From positions 37,681 to 97,381 of the forward strand of contig NZ_LNCU01000120.1 in NCBI RefSeq assembly GCF_001542415.1: a DNA stretch of 59,701 bases, in the 5' to 3' direction. The notes under the pieces are model-generated. The model did not search any database. It saw only the letters and a program-made list of their open reading frames with translations, and was not told where the DNA came from. The position numbers were made by a program, and so were the translations under genes. Position 1 is the first letter of the stretch; every line of letters starts with the position of its first letter. The stretch comes from Bradyrhizobium macuxiense. GTDB lineage: Bacteria > Pseudomonadota > Alphaproteobacteria > Rhizobiales > Xanthobacteraceae. This document shows positions 27,079 through 35,565 of this stretch, piece after piece.

Positions 27079-27714
27079 ATGCACCGCCGAATCACCGGAA
27101 GGCTCGTGATCGCGACCCACAATCCCGGCAAGCTCGCCGAGATGCGGGAACTGCTGGCGCCGTACGGTGTCGAGGCGGTGTCGGCCGGTGAGCTCGGTCT
27201 CGCCGAGCCCGAGGAGACCGGCGACAATTTTCGCGCCAATGCGGCGATCAAGGCGATCGCTGCGTCCAAGGCAACAGGACTGCCGGCCTTTGCCGACGAT
27301 TCCGGCCTCGCGGTCGATGCGCTTGACGGCGCACCCGGCATCTATTCGGCGCGCTGGGCCGGCGAGGGCAAGGACTTCATGGCGGCGATGACGCGCATCG
27401 AACGCCTGCTGCAGGAGCGCGGCGCCACCACGCCGGACCGGCGAAGTGCGCATTTCGTCTCCGCGCTGTGCGTGGCCTGGCCGGACGATCACCTCGAGGA
27501 GGTCGAGGCCCGCGCCGATGGAACCCTGGTCTGGCCGCCGCGCGGCACCGCCGGATTCGGCTATGATCCGGCCTTCCTGCCTGACGGACATGCGCGGACC
27601 TTCGGCGAGATGACGAGCATCGAGAAGCACGGCCTGCCGCCGCTCGGGCTTGGCCTGTCGCATCGCGCACGCGCCTTCGTGAAGCTCGCGGAGATCTGCC
27701 TTGAGCCACGCTGA
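27079..27714 (+). CDS. rdgB: XTP/dITP pyrophosphatase (RdgB/HAM1)
   Basis: A 211-residue house-cleaning nucleotidase that removes XTP and dITP. Motifs are LVIATHNPGKLAEMRELL at the N-terminus, LPAFADDSGLAVDALDGAPG with the catalytic acid, and FGYDPAFLPDGHARTFGEM. ATG 27079 lies 11 bp after the rph stop. Its last 14 bp overlap the start of hemW. Confidence 0.96.
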   Translation: MHRRITGRLVIATHNPGKLAEMRELLAPYGVEAVSAGELGLAEPEETGDNFRANAAIKAIAASKATGLPAFADDSGLAVDALDGAPGIYSARWAGEGKDFMAAMTRIERLLQERGATTPDRRSAHFVSALCVAWPDDHLEEVEARADGTLVWPPRGTAGFGYDPAFLPDGHARTFGEMTSIEKHGLPPLGLGLSHRARAFVKLAEICLEPR

Positions 27715-28858
27715 ACGAGAGGCCTTCGGCGTCTACGTGCACTGGCCGTTCTGCCTGTCGAAGTGCCCGTATTGCGATTTCAACAGCCATGTGCGGCATG
27801 CGCCCGTCGACGAGGAACGCTTCGTGCGCGCATTCGCCCGCGAGATCGAGACGACCGCCGCGCGCGTGCCCGGACGTGAAGTCTCCTCGATCTTCCTCGG
27901 CGGCGGGACGCCTTCGCTGATGCAGCCGCAGACCGTCGGCGCAGTGCTCGACGCGATCGGCAAGCACTGGTCGGTGGCGCGCGACGTCGAGGTCACGCTC
28001 GAGGCGAATCCGACCAGCGTCGAGGCGACACGCTTCCGATGCTATCGCGCCGCCGGCGTCAACCGCGTCTCGCTCGGCGTGCAGGCGCTGGACGATGCAT
28101 CGCTGAAGGCGCTCGGCCGCCTGCACACGGCGCGCGAGGCGCTCGATGCGGTCGCGATCGCGCGCAGCGCCTTCGACCGCTATTCCTTCGACCTGATCTA
28201 CGCCCGTCCCGACCAGACGCCGGAGATGTGGGCCAGCGAATTGAAGCAGGCGATCTCGGAAGCGGCCGAGCATTTGTCGCTCTATCAGCTCACGATCGAG
28301 GAAGGCACGCCGTTCTTCGGGCTGCACGCCGCCGGCAAGCTGAAGACACCGGATGAAGCGACCGCACGCGCGCTCTACGACGTGACGCAGGAGGTCTGTG
28401 CGCGCGAGGGATTGCCGGCCTACGAGATCTCCAACCACGCGCGCGCCGGCGCCGAATGCAAGCACAATCTCGTCTACTGGCGCGGCGAGGAATATGCCGG
28501 CATCGGCCCCGGCGCGCACGGCCGCCTCGACATCGATGGCGTCAGGCACGCGACCGCGACCGAGCGGCGCCCCGAGGCATGGCTGCTGAACGTCGAGGAA
28601 CGCGGGCACGGCGTCGTCACTGACGATAGCCTCAACAGCGAAGAGCGCGCCGACGAATTCCTGCTGATGGGACTGCGGCTCGTTGAGGGCATCGATCCCA
28701 AACGCTACGCGGCGCTGTCGGGTCGCCGGCTCGATCCCCATCGGATCGCCATGCTGCGCGAGGAGGGCGCGATCGCGGTCGGTGCCGACGGACGGCTGCG
28801 GGTGACGAAGTCGGGCTTCCCTGTGCTCGACGCCGTCGTTGCGGACCTCGCGGCTTAG
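27701..28858 (+). CDS. hemW: Radical-SAM heme chaperone HemW
   Basis: A 385-residue radical-SAM protein with the cluster motif HWPFCLSKCPYCDFNSH (CX3CX2C) and FLGGGTPSLM. CX3CX2C with HemN-like length but HemW-type N-terminus indicates the heme-trafficking protein HemW rather than a true coproporphyrinogen oxidase. The start is TTG at 27701, with GGAGA 8 nt upstream, overlapping rdgB by 14 bp; no ATG is available in the right place. The stop TAG (28856-28858) overlaps the beginning of a dispersed repeat. Confidence 0.92.
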   Translation: MSHAEREAFGVYVHWPFCLSKCPYCDFNSHVRHAPVDEERFVRAFAREIETTAARVPGREVSSIFLGGGTPSLMQPQTVGAVLDAIGKHWSVARDVEVTLEANPTSVEATRFRCYRAAGVNRVSLGVQALDDASLKALGRLHTAREALDAVAIARSAFDRYSFDLIYARPDQTPEMWASELKQAISEAAEHLSLYQLTIEEGTPFFGLHAAGKLKTPDEATARALYDVTQEVCAREGLPAYEISNHARAGAECKHNLVYWRGEEYAGIGPGAHGRLDIDGVRHATATERRPEAWLLNVEERGHGVVTDDSLNSEERADEFLLMGLRLVEGIDPKRYAALSGRRLDPHRIAMLREEGAIAVGADGRLRVTKSGFPVLDAVVADLAA

Positions 28859-28959
28859 AGCATGATCCGGAAAAGTGTGAAGCGGTTTTCCGAAAAGATC
28901 ATGCTCAAATAACAAGCTAAAGCGCGATGACGATTCAATGTGATCTCAGCGCGCTTTAG
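28857..28959. repeat. Family A repeat filling the gap between two convergent stop codons
   Basis: AGAGCATGATCCGGAAAAGT, AAGCGGTTTTCCG, AAAGATCATGCTCAAA, then a hairpin block AAAGCGCGATGACGA...TCAGCGCGCTTTAG. The left end overlaps the TAG of hemW and the right end contains the TAA of the convergent lipoprotein gene, so the repeat occupies the entire intergenic space and supplies coding ends on both sides. It is also likely to form the bidirectional terminator. Confidence 0.75.
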
Positions 28960-30158
28960 GCGCCAAAGCTCTTCGGCGAGCCGGCAACCGCCGTGCTGCC
29001 GCCCGACGCCACCTTCATGACGGCGAGGCCGCGTTCGTTGGTTCCGTCTGAGCGGAAGCGGAACAGGCCGTCGATGCCAGCAAAGCCTGACGGATTGGTC
29101 AACGTCTCCGGCGCAAAGCGCTGCGCGCCCTGCGTGCGCGCCAGCGCCGCGACCAGCGCGACGGCATCATAGGCAAGGGTTGCGGTGCGCACCGGCTCAC
29201 CGCCGAACTTGGTGCGGTAGCGGCCGGCGAAGCTGCGGAAACCGGCCGGATCGGGCGCGGCATAGAGGCCGCCCTGCAAAACCGGACTCGCTGACACGCG
29301 CGGATTGTCCCACAGCCCGGTGCCGAGCAGCTGGATGTTGCGCAGATTAGCGCCCGCCGCGGTCAGTGCATCAGCGGTGGCGACAACCGAATCGCCGTCA
29401 TCGGCAATCAGAAGCGCATCAGCCTGGCCGAGTGCCTGCGCCACGTTCCGCGCCGGCGTCGCGCGATCCGCGCCGTATTTCTCGAATGCGACGACGCGGC
29501 CGTTCTTGCGGCTCACCGCCTGCTTGAACGCGGCCTCGACCACGTTGCCGTAGGCATTCTCAGGCACCATCGCCGCAAAGGAGTGCTTTCCGATGCCGGA
29601 CGCGTAGTCGACGATGCGATTGATGTCGGACTCCGGCAGGAAGCTCAGAAGATAGACGCCGCGCCCGGCGACGCTCGAATCTGTCGAGAACGCGATCATG
29701 GAGGTGCCGCGTGGGCGCGTCAGTTGCGCGGCGGCCGGCACCGAGCCCGCAAACAGCGGCCCCAGAATGATCTCGGCCCCTTCGGACAGCGCCTGCTGGG
29801 TTCCCTGCGACGCGCCTTGGGGGCTGCCGGCATCATCCTTGATCAGCAGCTGGATGTTCGGATTCTGAAACTCCGCCAACGCCATCTCGGCGGCGTTCCG
29901 CATCGATTGCGCGGCAACCCCGGCATTGCCGGACGCCGACAGCGGCAGAATCAGCCCAACCTTGACCTGCCCCGTCCCAATCGCCTGCGGCTGTTGCTGC
30001 GGCCCAGCGGAAGGCCCGGCCTCCGGGGTGGAATACTGGTTGAGAGTTTGCTGCACGCCCGAGCAGGCCGACAGCAGCGGCGCGCCCATGATAAGGCCAA
30101 GCGCGGTCCGCCGGGTCGTGCCCGACGGCGGGGACTTGCGGTTATGCGGGCCTGCCAT
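28956..30158 (-). CDS. Lipoprotein, penicillin-binding-protein activator (LpoA-like)
   Basis: A 400-residue lipoprotein with a Tat-like/lipobox signal (RRTALGLIMGAPLLSAC, Cys about residue 32) followed by a Pro/Gln-rich linker and a periplasmic-binding fold like LivK (VKVGLILPLSASGNAGVAAQ, IQLLIKDDAGSPQGA, EIILGPLFAGSV). That domain matches the C-terminal domain of LpoA, the activator of PBP1a; the TPR-like N-terminal part of E. coli LpoA is missing. It is divergent from rsmI and yraN, as lpoA is grouped with them in enterobacteria. Confidence 0.82.
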   Translation of the reverse strand: MAGPHNRKSPPSGTTRRTALGLIMGAPLLSACSGVQQTLNQYSTPEAGPSAGPQQQPQAIGTGQVKVGLILPLSASGNAGVAAQSMRNAAEMALAEFQNPNIQLLIKDDAGSPQGASQGTQQALSEGAEIILGPLFAGSVPAAAQLTRPRGTSMIAFSTDSSVAGRGVYLLSFLPESDINRIVDYASGIGKHSFAAMVPENAYGNVVEAAFKQAVSRKNGRVVAFEKYGADRATPARNVAQALGQADALLIADDGDSVVATADALTAAGANLRNIQLLGTGLWDNPRVSASPVLQGGLYAAPDPAGFRSFAGRYRTKFGGEPVRTATLAYDAVALVAALARTQGAQRFAPETLTNPSGFAGIDGLFRFRSDGTNERGLAVMKVASGGSTAVAGSPKSFGA

Positions 30159-30375
30159 CGTCTCTCTTCTCTTGACCGACCATCATCGGCCAGGACTCCA
30201 TCCAGCCTGATGAGGCCGGTGGATTCAGGCATATTGTCGGCGAATAGTTAACTAAAACAAAAGGATTATGGCCTCCCCGCGCCGTTGCGGGGGCTTCCGT
30301 TTCCTGGTTCGGCGGCGCTTAGCCAACGCCTTGGCCGGTGTAGCGCAAGCACTGCCGTCCCTCTAGATTGTCGTT

Positions 30376-31329
30376 ATGCGCGCAAAAGCTGGTTCCCTGT
30401 ACGGCTCTGAGACCACAACGGGTTCTTCCGACAGAACCTTTTCCATCGGTGGCCAGATACTGGCAGCCCCCAAGGCGGCTCCGGGACTGCATCTTGTCGC
30501 GACCCCGATCGGCAATCTCGCCGATATCACCCTGCGCGCGCTGGAAACGCTTGCGGGTGTCGACATCATCGCCTGCGAGGACACAAGGATTACGCGCCGC
30601 CTGACCGAGCGTTACGCGATCGCGGCCGAACTGCAACCCTATCACGAGCACAATGCCGCGCAGGCGCGGCCAAGAATCCTGGCGCAGCTGGCGCAGGGCG
30701 CCTCGATCGCGCTGGTCTCGGATGCCGGCACGCCGTTGATCTCCGATCCCGGCTTCAAGCTGGTGCGCGAGGTCTCCGCCGCCGGGCATCGGGTGATCGC
30801 GGTCCCCGGCCCGTCGTCGGTGCTGACCGCCCTGTCGGTCGCGGCGCTGCCGACCGACCGCTTCTTCTTCGAGGGATTCCTGCCGGCGAAGGAGCACGCC
30901 CGCCGGACGCGGCTCAACGAGCTCGCCAGGATCGATTCGACGCTGGTGATGTTCGAATCCGGCAATCGTGTGCAGGAGACATTGCAAGACCTCGCCGCGA
31001 TCATGGCCGGGCGCGACGCCGCGATTTGCCGCGAGCTCACCAAGCTGCATGAGGACATCAAGCGCGCGTCCGTCGCCGACCTTGCCGCGGCCGCGGACAC
31101 GCTGGAAACCCGCGGCGAGTTCGTGCTGGTGGTCGGACCGCCACCCGACGATGCCGGGGTGATGGACGAGGACGCACTGGACGAGCTGCTGCGCGGGCAG
31201 CTCGCGCAAGGCAGCGTCAAGGACGCCGTGGCCCATGCCGTCGAACTGTCGGGACGGCCGCGCCGCGAGGTCTATGCCCGCGCCCTCGAACTGGCCAAGA
31301 CGACCAGGGGCGACGATGGCGAAGACTGA
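30376..31329 (+). CDS. rsmI: 16S rRNA 2'-O-ribose C1402 methyltransferase RsmI
   Basis: A 317-residue tetrapyrrole-methylase-fold enzyme acting on 16S rRNA C1402. The motifs LHLVATPIGNLADITLRALE, IACEDTRITRRL, ASIALVSDAGTPLISDPG and VIAVPGPSSVLTALS are all in place. It carries about 40 extra N-terminal residues before the domain. The stop overlaps yraN by 14 bp, so the two are translationally coupled. Confidence 0.96.
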   Translation: MRAKAGSLYGSETTTGSSDRTFSIGGQILAAPKAAPGLHLVATPIGNLADITLRALETLAGVDIIACEDTRITRRLTERYAIAAELQPYHEHNAAQARPRILAQLAQGASIALVSDAGTPLISDPGFKLVREVSAAGHRVIAVPGPSSVLTALSVAALPTDRFFFEGFLPAKEHARRTRLNELARIDSTLVMFESGNRVQETLQDLAAIMAGRDAAICRELTKLHEDIKRASVADLAAAADTLETRGEFVLVVGPPPDDAGVMDEDALDELLRGQLAQGSVKDAVAHAVELSGRPRREVYARALELAKTTRGDDGED

Positions 31330-31699
31330 GAGCGCCTCCCCCGAACGCGTCGCGGCATTCCGCACCGGCATATCGGCCGAAAGCCGCGCTGCCGCCTATC
31401 TGATGGCCAAGGGCTATCGCATCCTCGCCAAGCGCTTCCGCACCCCCTATGGCGAGATCGACCTTGTGGCGCGCCGGCGCGACCTGCTCGTCTTTGTCGA
31501 GGTCAAGGCCCGCGCCAGCCTCGATGAGGCCGCCTATGCAGTGACGCCGCGCCAGCAGCAGCGCGTCATCAATGCCGCCCAGGCCTGGCTCATGGCGCAT
31601 CCCGAACATGCGGAATTTGATCTCAGATTCGATGCCGTCCTGATTGCGCCGAGGAGCTTGCCGCGCCATCTGTTAGCTGCATTCGACGCAAGCCCGTAG
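31316..31699 (+). CDS. YraN/UPF0102 family endonuclease-like protein
   Basis: A 127-residue UPF0102 protein with a restriction-endonuclease-like core: GISAESRAAAYLMAKGYRIL, FRTPYGEIDLVARRRDLLVF and VEVKARASLDEAAYAVTP, giving the E-D-EVK catalytic pattern of Holliday-junction-type nucleases. The cellular role is not established. It overlaps the rsmI end by 14 bp and is followed by gshB. Confidence 0.9.
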   Translation: MAKTESASPERVAAFRTGISAESRAAAYLMAKGYRILAKRFRTPYGEIDLVARRRDLLVFVEVKARASLDEAAYAVTPRQQQRVINAAQAWLMAHPEHAEFDLRFDAVLIAPRSLPRHLLAAFDASP

Positions 31700-31730
31700 A
31701 ATTTCCTCCAGCCCTCGCGGAACACGCCCC

Positions 31731-32678
31731 ATGAAATTGAACGTCGCCGTCCAGATGGATCCCATCGCGCGCATCAACATCCGCGGCGATTCCACCTTTG
31801 CGCTGCTGCTCGAGGCGCAGAAGCGCGGCCACGGCATTTCCTATTACACGCCGGACAAGCTGTCGCTGCGCGGCGACGAGCTGGTGGCGCCGCTGCAGCT
31901 TCTCACCGTGCGCGACGAGGTCGACAACCACTTCACGCTGGGCGAGCCGAAGCGCGAGCCGCTGAACGCCTTCGACGTCGTACTGCTGCGGCAAGACCCG
32001 CCCTTCGACCTCGCCTACATCACCTCGACCCATCTGCTCGAACGCATCCATCCGAAGACCCTGGTCGTCAACGACCCGGCCGCCGTGCGCAACGCACCGG
32101 AGAAGCTGTTCGTGATGAATTTCCCGCAGCTGATGCCGCCGACCCTGATCTCGCGTGACCTCGACGAGATCAACGCATTCCGCGACCAGCACGGCCCCGT
32201 CGTCATGAAACCGCTGCACGGCCATGGCGGCGCCGCGGTGTTCCGCGTGATGCCGCAGGACATGAATTTCGGCTCGCTGTTCGACATGTTCTCGGTCACC
32301 TTCAAGGAGCCGTGGGTGATCCAGCGCTTCCTCCCCGAGGTGAAGCATGGCGACAAGCGCATCATCTTGGTCGACGGCGAATTCGCGGGTGCCGTCAACC
32401 GCGTGCCGGCAGCGGACGATCTGCGCTCCAACATGGTGCGCGGCGGTGCCGCCAAGGCGACCGAGCTCTCGGACCGCGAACGCGAAATCTGCACCACGCT
32501 CGGGCCTGCGCTGCGCAAGCATGGGCTGCTGTTCGTCGGCATCGACGTGATCGACGGCAGCCTCACCGAGATCAACGTCACGTCCCCGACCGGCATCCGT
32601 GCGATCCAGCGGCTCAACGGCACGGATATCGCCGCGAAGATCTGGGATACCATCGAGGCCAGGCGGGCCGCGAAATAA
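31731..32678 (+). CDS. gshB: Glutathione synthetase
   Basis: A 315-residue ATP-grasp enzyme joining gamma-glutamylcysteine and glycine. It starts LNVAVQMDPIARINIRGDST as is typical and has FVMNFPQLMPPTLISRD, the ATP-binding glycine loop VMKPLHGHGGAAVFRV and the metal site FVGIDVIDGSLTEINVTSPT. It lies 31 bp after yraN in the rsmI-yraN-gshB run. A gene remnant follows almost directly after its stop codon. Confidence 0.97.
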   Translation: MKLNVAVQMDPIARINIRGDSTFALLLEAQKRGHGISYYTPDKLSLRGDELVAPLQLLTVRDEVDNHFTLGEPKREPLNAFDVVLLRQDPPFDLAYITSTHLLERIHPKTLVVNDPAAVRNAPEKLFVMNFPQLMPPTLISRDLDEINAFRDQHGPVVMKPLHGHGGAAVFRVMPQDMNFGSLFDMFSVTFKEPWVIQRFLPEVKHGDKRIILVDGEFAGAVNRVPAADDLRSNMVRGGAAKATELSDREREICTTLGPALRKHGLLFVGIDVIDGSLTEINVTSPTGIRAIQRLNGTDIAAKIWDTIEARRAAK

Positions 32679-32680
32679 GC

Positions 32681-33013
32681 TTCCCTTATGCGGCGCATAG
32701 CCTGGTTGCATTCTCGCCCGGCCACACCGTGGGCCACACCATCTTCATGGTGAGCTCGGGCGGCAAATCCTTCGCCTTCCTCGGCGACCTCTCGCATCAT
32801 GCGGTGCTCCTGCTCGAGAAGCCGCTGCTGGAGTTCTCCTACGACACCGATCCGAAGCAGGCCGCGCAATCGCGCGTGAGGCTTCTGGAGATGCTGGCGG
32901 CGAACAAGACGCCGGTGATGTCCTATCACTTCGCTTGCCCCGGCTATGGCCACGTGGCCAAGGCCGGGGACGGCTTCCGGTACTATCCGGAGCCGACGCA
33001 GATGCTGTTGTAA
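32681..33013 (+). pseudogene. C-terminal remnant of a metallo-beta-lactamase-fold hydrolase
   Basis: The frame from 32681 to TAA 33011-33013 encodes about 110 residues with no start of its own: VAFSPGHTVGHTIFMVSSGG, FLGDLSHHAVLLLEKPLLEF and VMSYHFACPGYGHVAKAGDG. The first resembles the metal-binding SPGHTPGH block of metallo-beta-lactamase-fold enzymes, the second the GDLSHH Asp/His block and the third the final His region. The N-terminal half with the HXHXDH motif is missing; the fragment begins 3 bp after gshB, consistent with a deletion whose breakpoint is at the gshB 3' end. Confidence 0.65.
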
Positions 33014-33184
33014 CCAGCCTATCGAAGGTGCCTTCGGGGGCGGCGGCTGTCGCTCCCGAATGATCCCGTCGCCTGCGACGAATTGGCACCGGGCGCCGGC
33101 AGAGGGGCGCCGCAGATGTTCCCGTAATGTTCTTGCACTCAGCGCCAGGTTCCGCTACCCTCGATTGCGGAAGACAGGGGCAGC

Positions 33185-34723
33185 ATGGTCCAGCGCGTTT
33201 CTACCGTTGCTTTCGAGGGGATCGAGGCTCGTGCAGTCGACGTGCAGGTGCAGGTCGCACCCGGCCTGCCGGCCTTTGCGATCGTCGGCCTGCCGGACAA
33301 GGCAGTGTCGGAGGCACGCGAGCGGGTGCGCTCGGCGCTGATCGCCTCAGGCCTGGCGTTGCCGGCACGCCGGATCACCGTCAATCTCGCGCCGGCCGAC
33401 CTGCCCAAGGAAGGCAGTCACTACGACCTGCCGATCGCGCTCGGGCTGATGGCTGCAATCGGGGCAATCCCACCGGACGCGCTGAACGGCTTCACCGTGC
33501 TTGGCGAACTCGGGCTCGATGGTTCGATCGCGCCGGTCGCAGGCGTGCTGCCCGCCGCGATCGGCGCCAATTCACGCGACGAGGGCCTGATCTGCCCGGC
33601 GGCCTGCGGTTCGGAGGCCGCATGGGCCAGCCCGGACATCCAGATCATCGCGGCGCATTCGCTGATCCAGATCGCCAACCACTTCAAGGGCACGCAGGTC
33701 CTGTCACGCCCCTCACCGAAGGTGCATGAGCGCGAGGAGGCGCTCCTCGACCTGCGCGACATCAAGGGCCAGGAGAGCGCCAAGCGCGCGCTCGAGATCG
33801 CCGCAGCCGGCGGACATCATCTGCTGATGATCGGCTCGCCCGGCGCCGGCAAGTCGATGCTGGCGGCGCGGCTGCCCTCGATCCTGCCGCCGCTGTCGCC
33901 ATCGGAATTGCTCGAGGTCTCGATGATCGCCTCGGTTGCTGGCGAGATCCGCGACGGCGCGCTGACCGCACAGCGGCCGTTCCGCAGTCCGCATCATTCC
34001 GCCAGCATGGCCGCGCTGACGGGCGGCGGCATGCGCGCCAAGCCCGGCGAGATCTCGCTCGCCCATCAGGGCGTGCTGTTCCTCGACGAGTTGCCGGAGT
34101 TCGATCCGCGCGTGCTGGATTCGCTGCGCCAGCCGATCGAGAACGGCGAGGTCTCGGTGAGCAGAGCCAATCATCGTGTCACCTACCCGGCGCGCTTCAT
34201 GCTGGTTGCGGCGATGAACCCCTGCCGTTGCGGCCATGCCTATGAGCCCGGCTATTCCTGCAAGCGCGGCCGGCTCGACCGCTGCACCGCGGACTACCAG
34301 ATGCGGATCTCCGGTCCGCTGATGGATCGGATCGACCTGCGGATCGAGGTGCCAGCCGTGACCGCGGCGGACCTGATCCTGCCGCCGCCGTCGGAGGGAT
34401 CGGCCGAGGTCGCAGCCCGCGTCGCAGCCGCGCGCGACATTCAGCTCGCGCGCTATGCGGCGGCCGGCTTGCCGCATGTCCGCACCAACGCGGAAGCCCC
34501 GAGCTCACTGCTCGACACCATCGCGCAGCCTGATGCACACGGGCAGAAGCTGCTGCGCGAGGCGGCCGACACCATGCATCTCACCGCACGCGGCTATCAC
34601 CGGGTGTTACGCGTGGCGCGCACGCTCGCCGATCTCGACGGTGCCGAGACGATCGGCAGGCTGCATCTCGCCGAAGCGCTGTCCTATCGTGCGCTCGCCG
34701 ACGATCTTCGCCGCGCCGCCTGA
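33185..34723 (+). CDS. comM: YifB/ComM-family Mg-chelatase-like AAA+ ATPase
   Basis: A 512-residue protein with an N-terminal Lon-protease-like fold domain (residues 1-165, AIVGLPDKAVSEARERVRSA), a central AAA+ ATPase (Walker A GSPGAGKSMLAARL, Walker B VLFLDELPEF, sensor AAMNPCRCG) and the C-terminal Mg-chelatase domain. ComM is a branch-migration helicase that assists integration of transforming DNA; the role in rhizobia is unproven. It stands as a single gene followed by a repeat. Confidence 0.92.
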   Translation: MVQRVSTVAFEGIEARAVDVQVQVAPGLPAFAIVGLPDKAVSEARERVRSALIASGLALPARRITVNLAPADLPKEGSHYDLPIALGLMAAIGAIPPDALNGFTVLGELGLDGSIAPVAGVLPAAIGANSRDEGLICPAACGSEAAWASPDIQIIAAHSLIQIANHFKGTQVLSRPSPKVHEREEALLDLRDIKGQESAKRALEIAAAGGHHLLMIGSPGAGKSMLAARLPSILPPLSPSELLEVSMIASVAGEIRDGALTAQRPFRSPHHSASMAALTGGGMRAKPGEISLAHQGVLFLDELPEFDPRVLDSLRQPIENGEVSVSRANHRVTYPARFMLVAAMNPCRCGHAYEPGYSCKRGRLDRCTADYQMRISGPLMDRIDLRIEVPAVTAADLILPPPSEGSAEVAARVAAARDIQLARYAAAGLPHVRTNAEAPSSLLDTIAQPDAHGQKLLREAADTMHLTARGYHRVLRVARTLADLDGAETIGRLHLAEALSYRALADDLRRAA

Positions 34724-34728
34724 TGAGG

Positions 34729-34830
34729 GCGTTTTCCAGCGACGTGAACACCGGTTCGCGTAAAGAAAAACGCGTCACAGGAAAATCGAGAGTTTCGGTT
34801 CTGAAGTCAGTCAAAACCGAAACCCTGTCC
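34729..34830. repeat. Dispersed intergenic repeat, family C, degenerate copy
   Basis: AGGGCGTTTTCCAGCGACGT, CACCGGTTCGCGTAAAGAAA, AACGCGTCA, then an imperfect hairpin TTTCGGTTCTGA...TCAAAACCGAAA. The block order follows the copy at 309-412. It starts 5 bp after the comM stop. Confidence 0.5.
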
Positions 34831-34943
34831 CGTTTCGTGCCGGAGATCGCGCAGCGTCAACGCGATGGTAACGAGTTTTGTTTACGCTCCGCAAACCATA
34901 AGCCCCGCGATCTGTGGGTAGCTCGGGTCGAGCGAGTAGCGTC

Positions 34944-35411
34944 ATGTTGCGTTTCAAGATTCTGGCCTCGGTGGTCCCCCTTGCCGTCGCCGCGGTGTTT
35001 GCCCGCGGCGAGTTCCTGCCGGGGCCCCGGCCTTGTATCGAGGTCGGCGATGCGGCTCTGCAGATCGCCTCGATCCCCTGGTTCGCTCCGCTTCATGTCA
35101 GCTTCACCGACGATCCCCGCCTTGCCACTGTCCGGGTCCAGGTCACCGACAGCGCCGACGCCGCCGACTTCACCGTGATCGACGACGTCGACGACAGCGA
35201 GACCGGCGCCTGCGAGAGCAACGCCGTGCCGCAGCTGATCGCGATTTCCAGCGACCCGTCGACGACCGATCCGGTCATCTATCTCTCCCATGACGGCCCG
35301 TCCGACTACCGCGTCTTCGTGCAGTCGAAAACATTCTCCGCACGCGAGGCGGCTGCCCTGATCGTCAGCGCCCGTCGCGGACAAAGTCGCCTCGAAGCCG
35401 CGTCGCTCTAG
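34944..35411 (+). CDS. Exported small protein of unknown function
   Basis: A 155-residue protein starting with a short hydrophobic signal (MLRFKILASVVPLAVAAVFA). The mature part holds two cysteines (PRPCIEVGD and ETGACESN) that could form a disulfide, and an acidic stretch (DDVDDSETG). I do not recognise the family. ATG 34944 is used because the signal begins there; a longer frame upstream lacks this feature. It precedes the histidine kinase gene on the same strand by 154 bp that show no gene. Confidence 0.65.
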   Translation: MLRFKILASVVPLAVAAVFARGEFLPGPRPCIEVGDAALQIASIPWFAPLHVSFTDDPRLATVRVQVTDSADAADFTVIDDVDDSETGACESNAVPQLIAISSDPSTTDPVIYLSHDGPSDYRVFVQSKTFSAREAAALIVSARRGQSRLEAASL

Positions 35412-35565
35412 CCTGGCGCGGCGCTTCGTAGCCCGAGCATGCCGGAATTAACGTTTCGCTAACCCCGTTCTCAGGGCGGCATGAAACGGTCGTCAGCTTC
35501 AAGCACTTTGCAAGGTCGCCGACGCATCGTCCTCAACGGATCAAGCTATCTCAGGGCCACCATTG

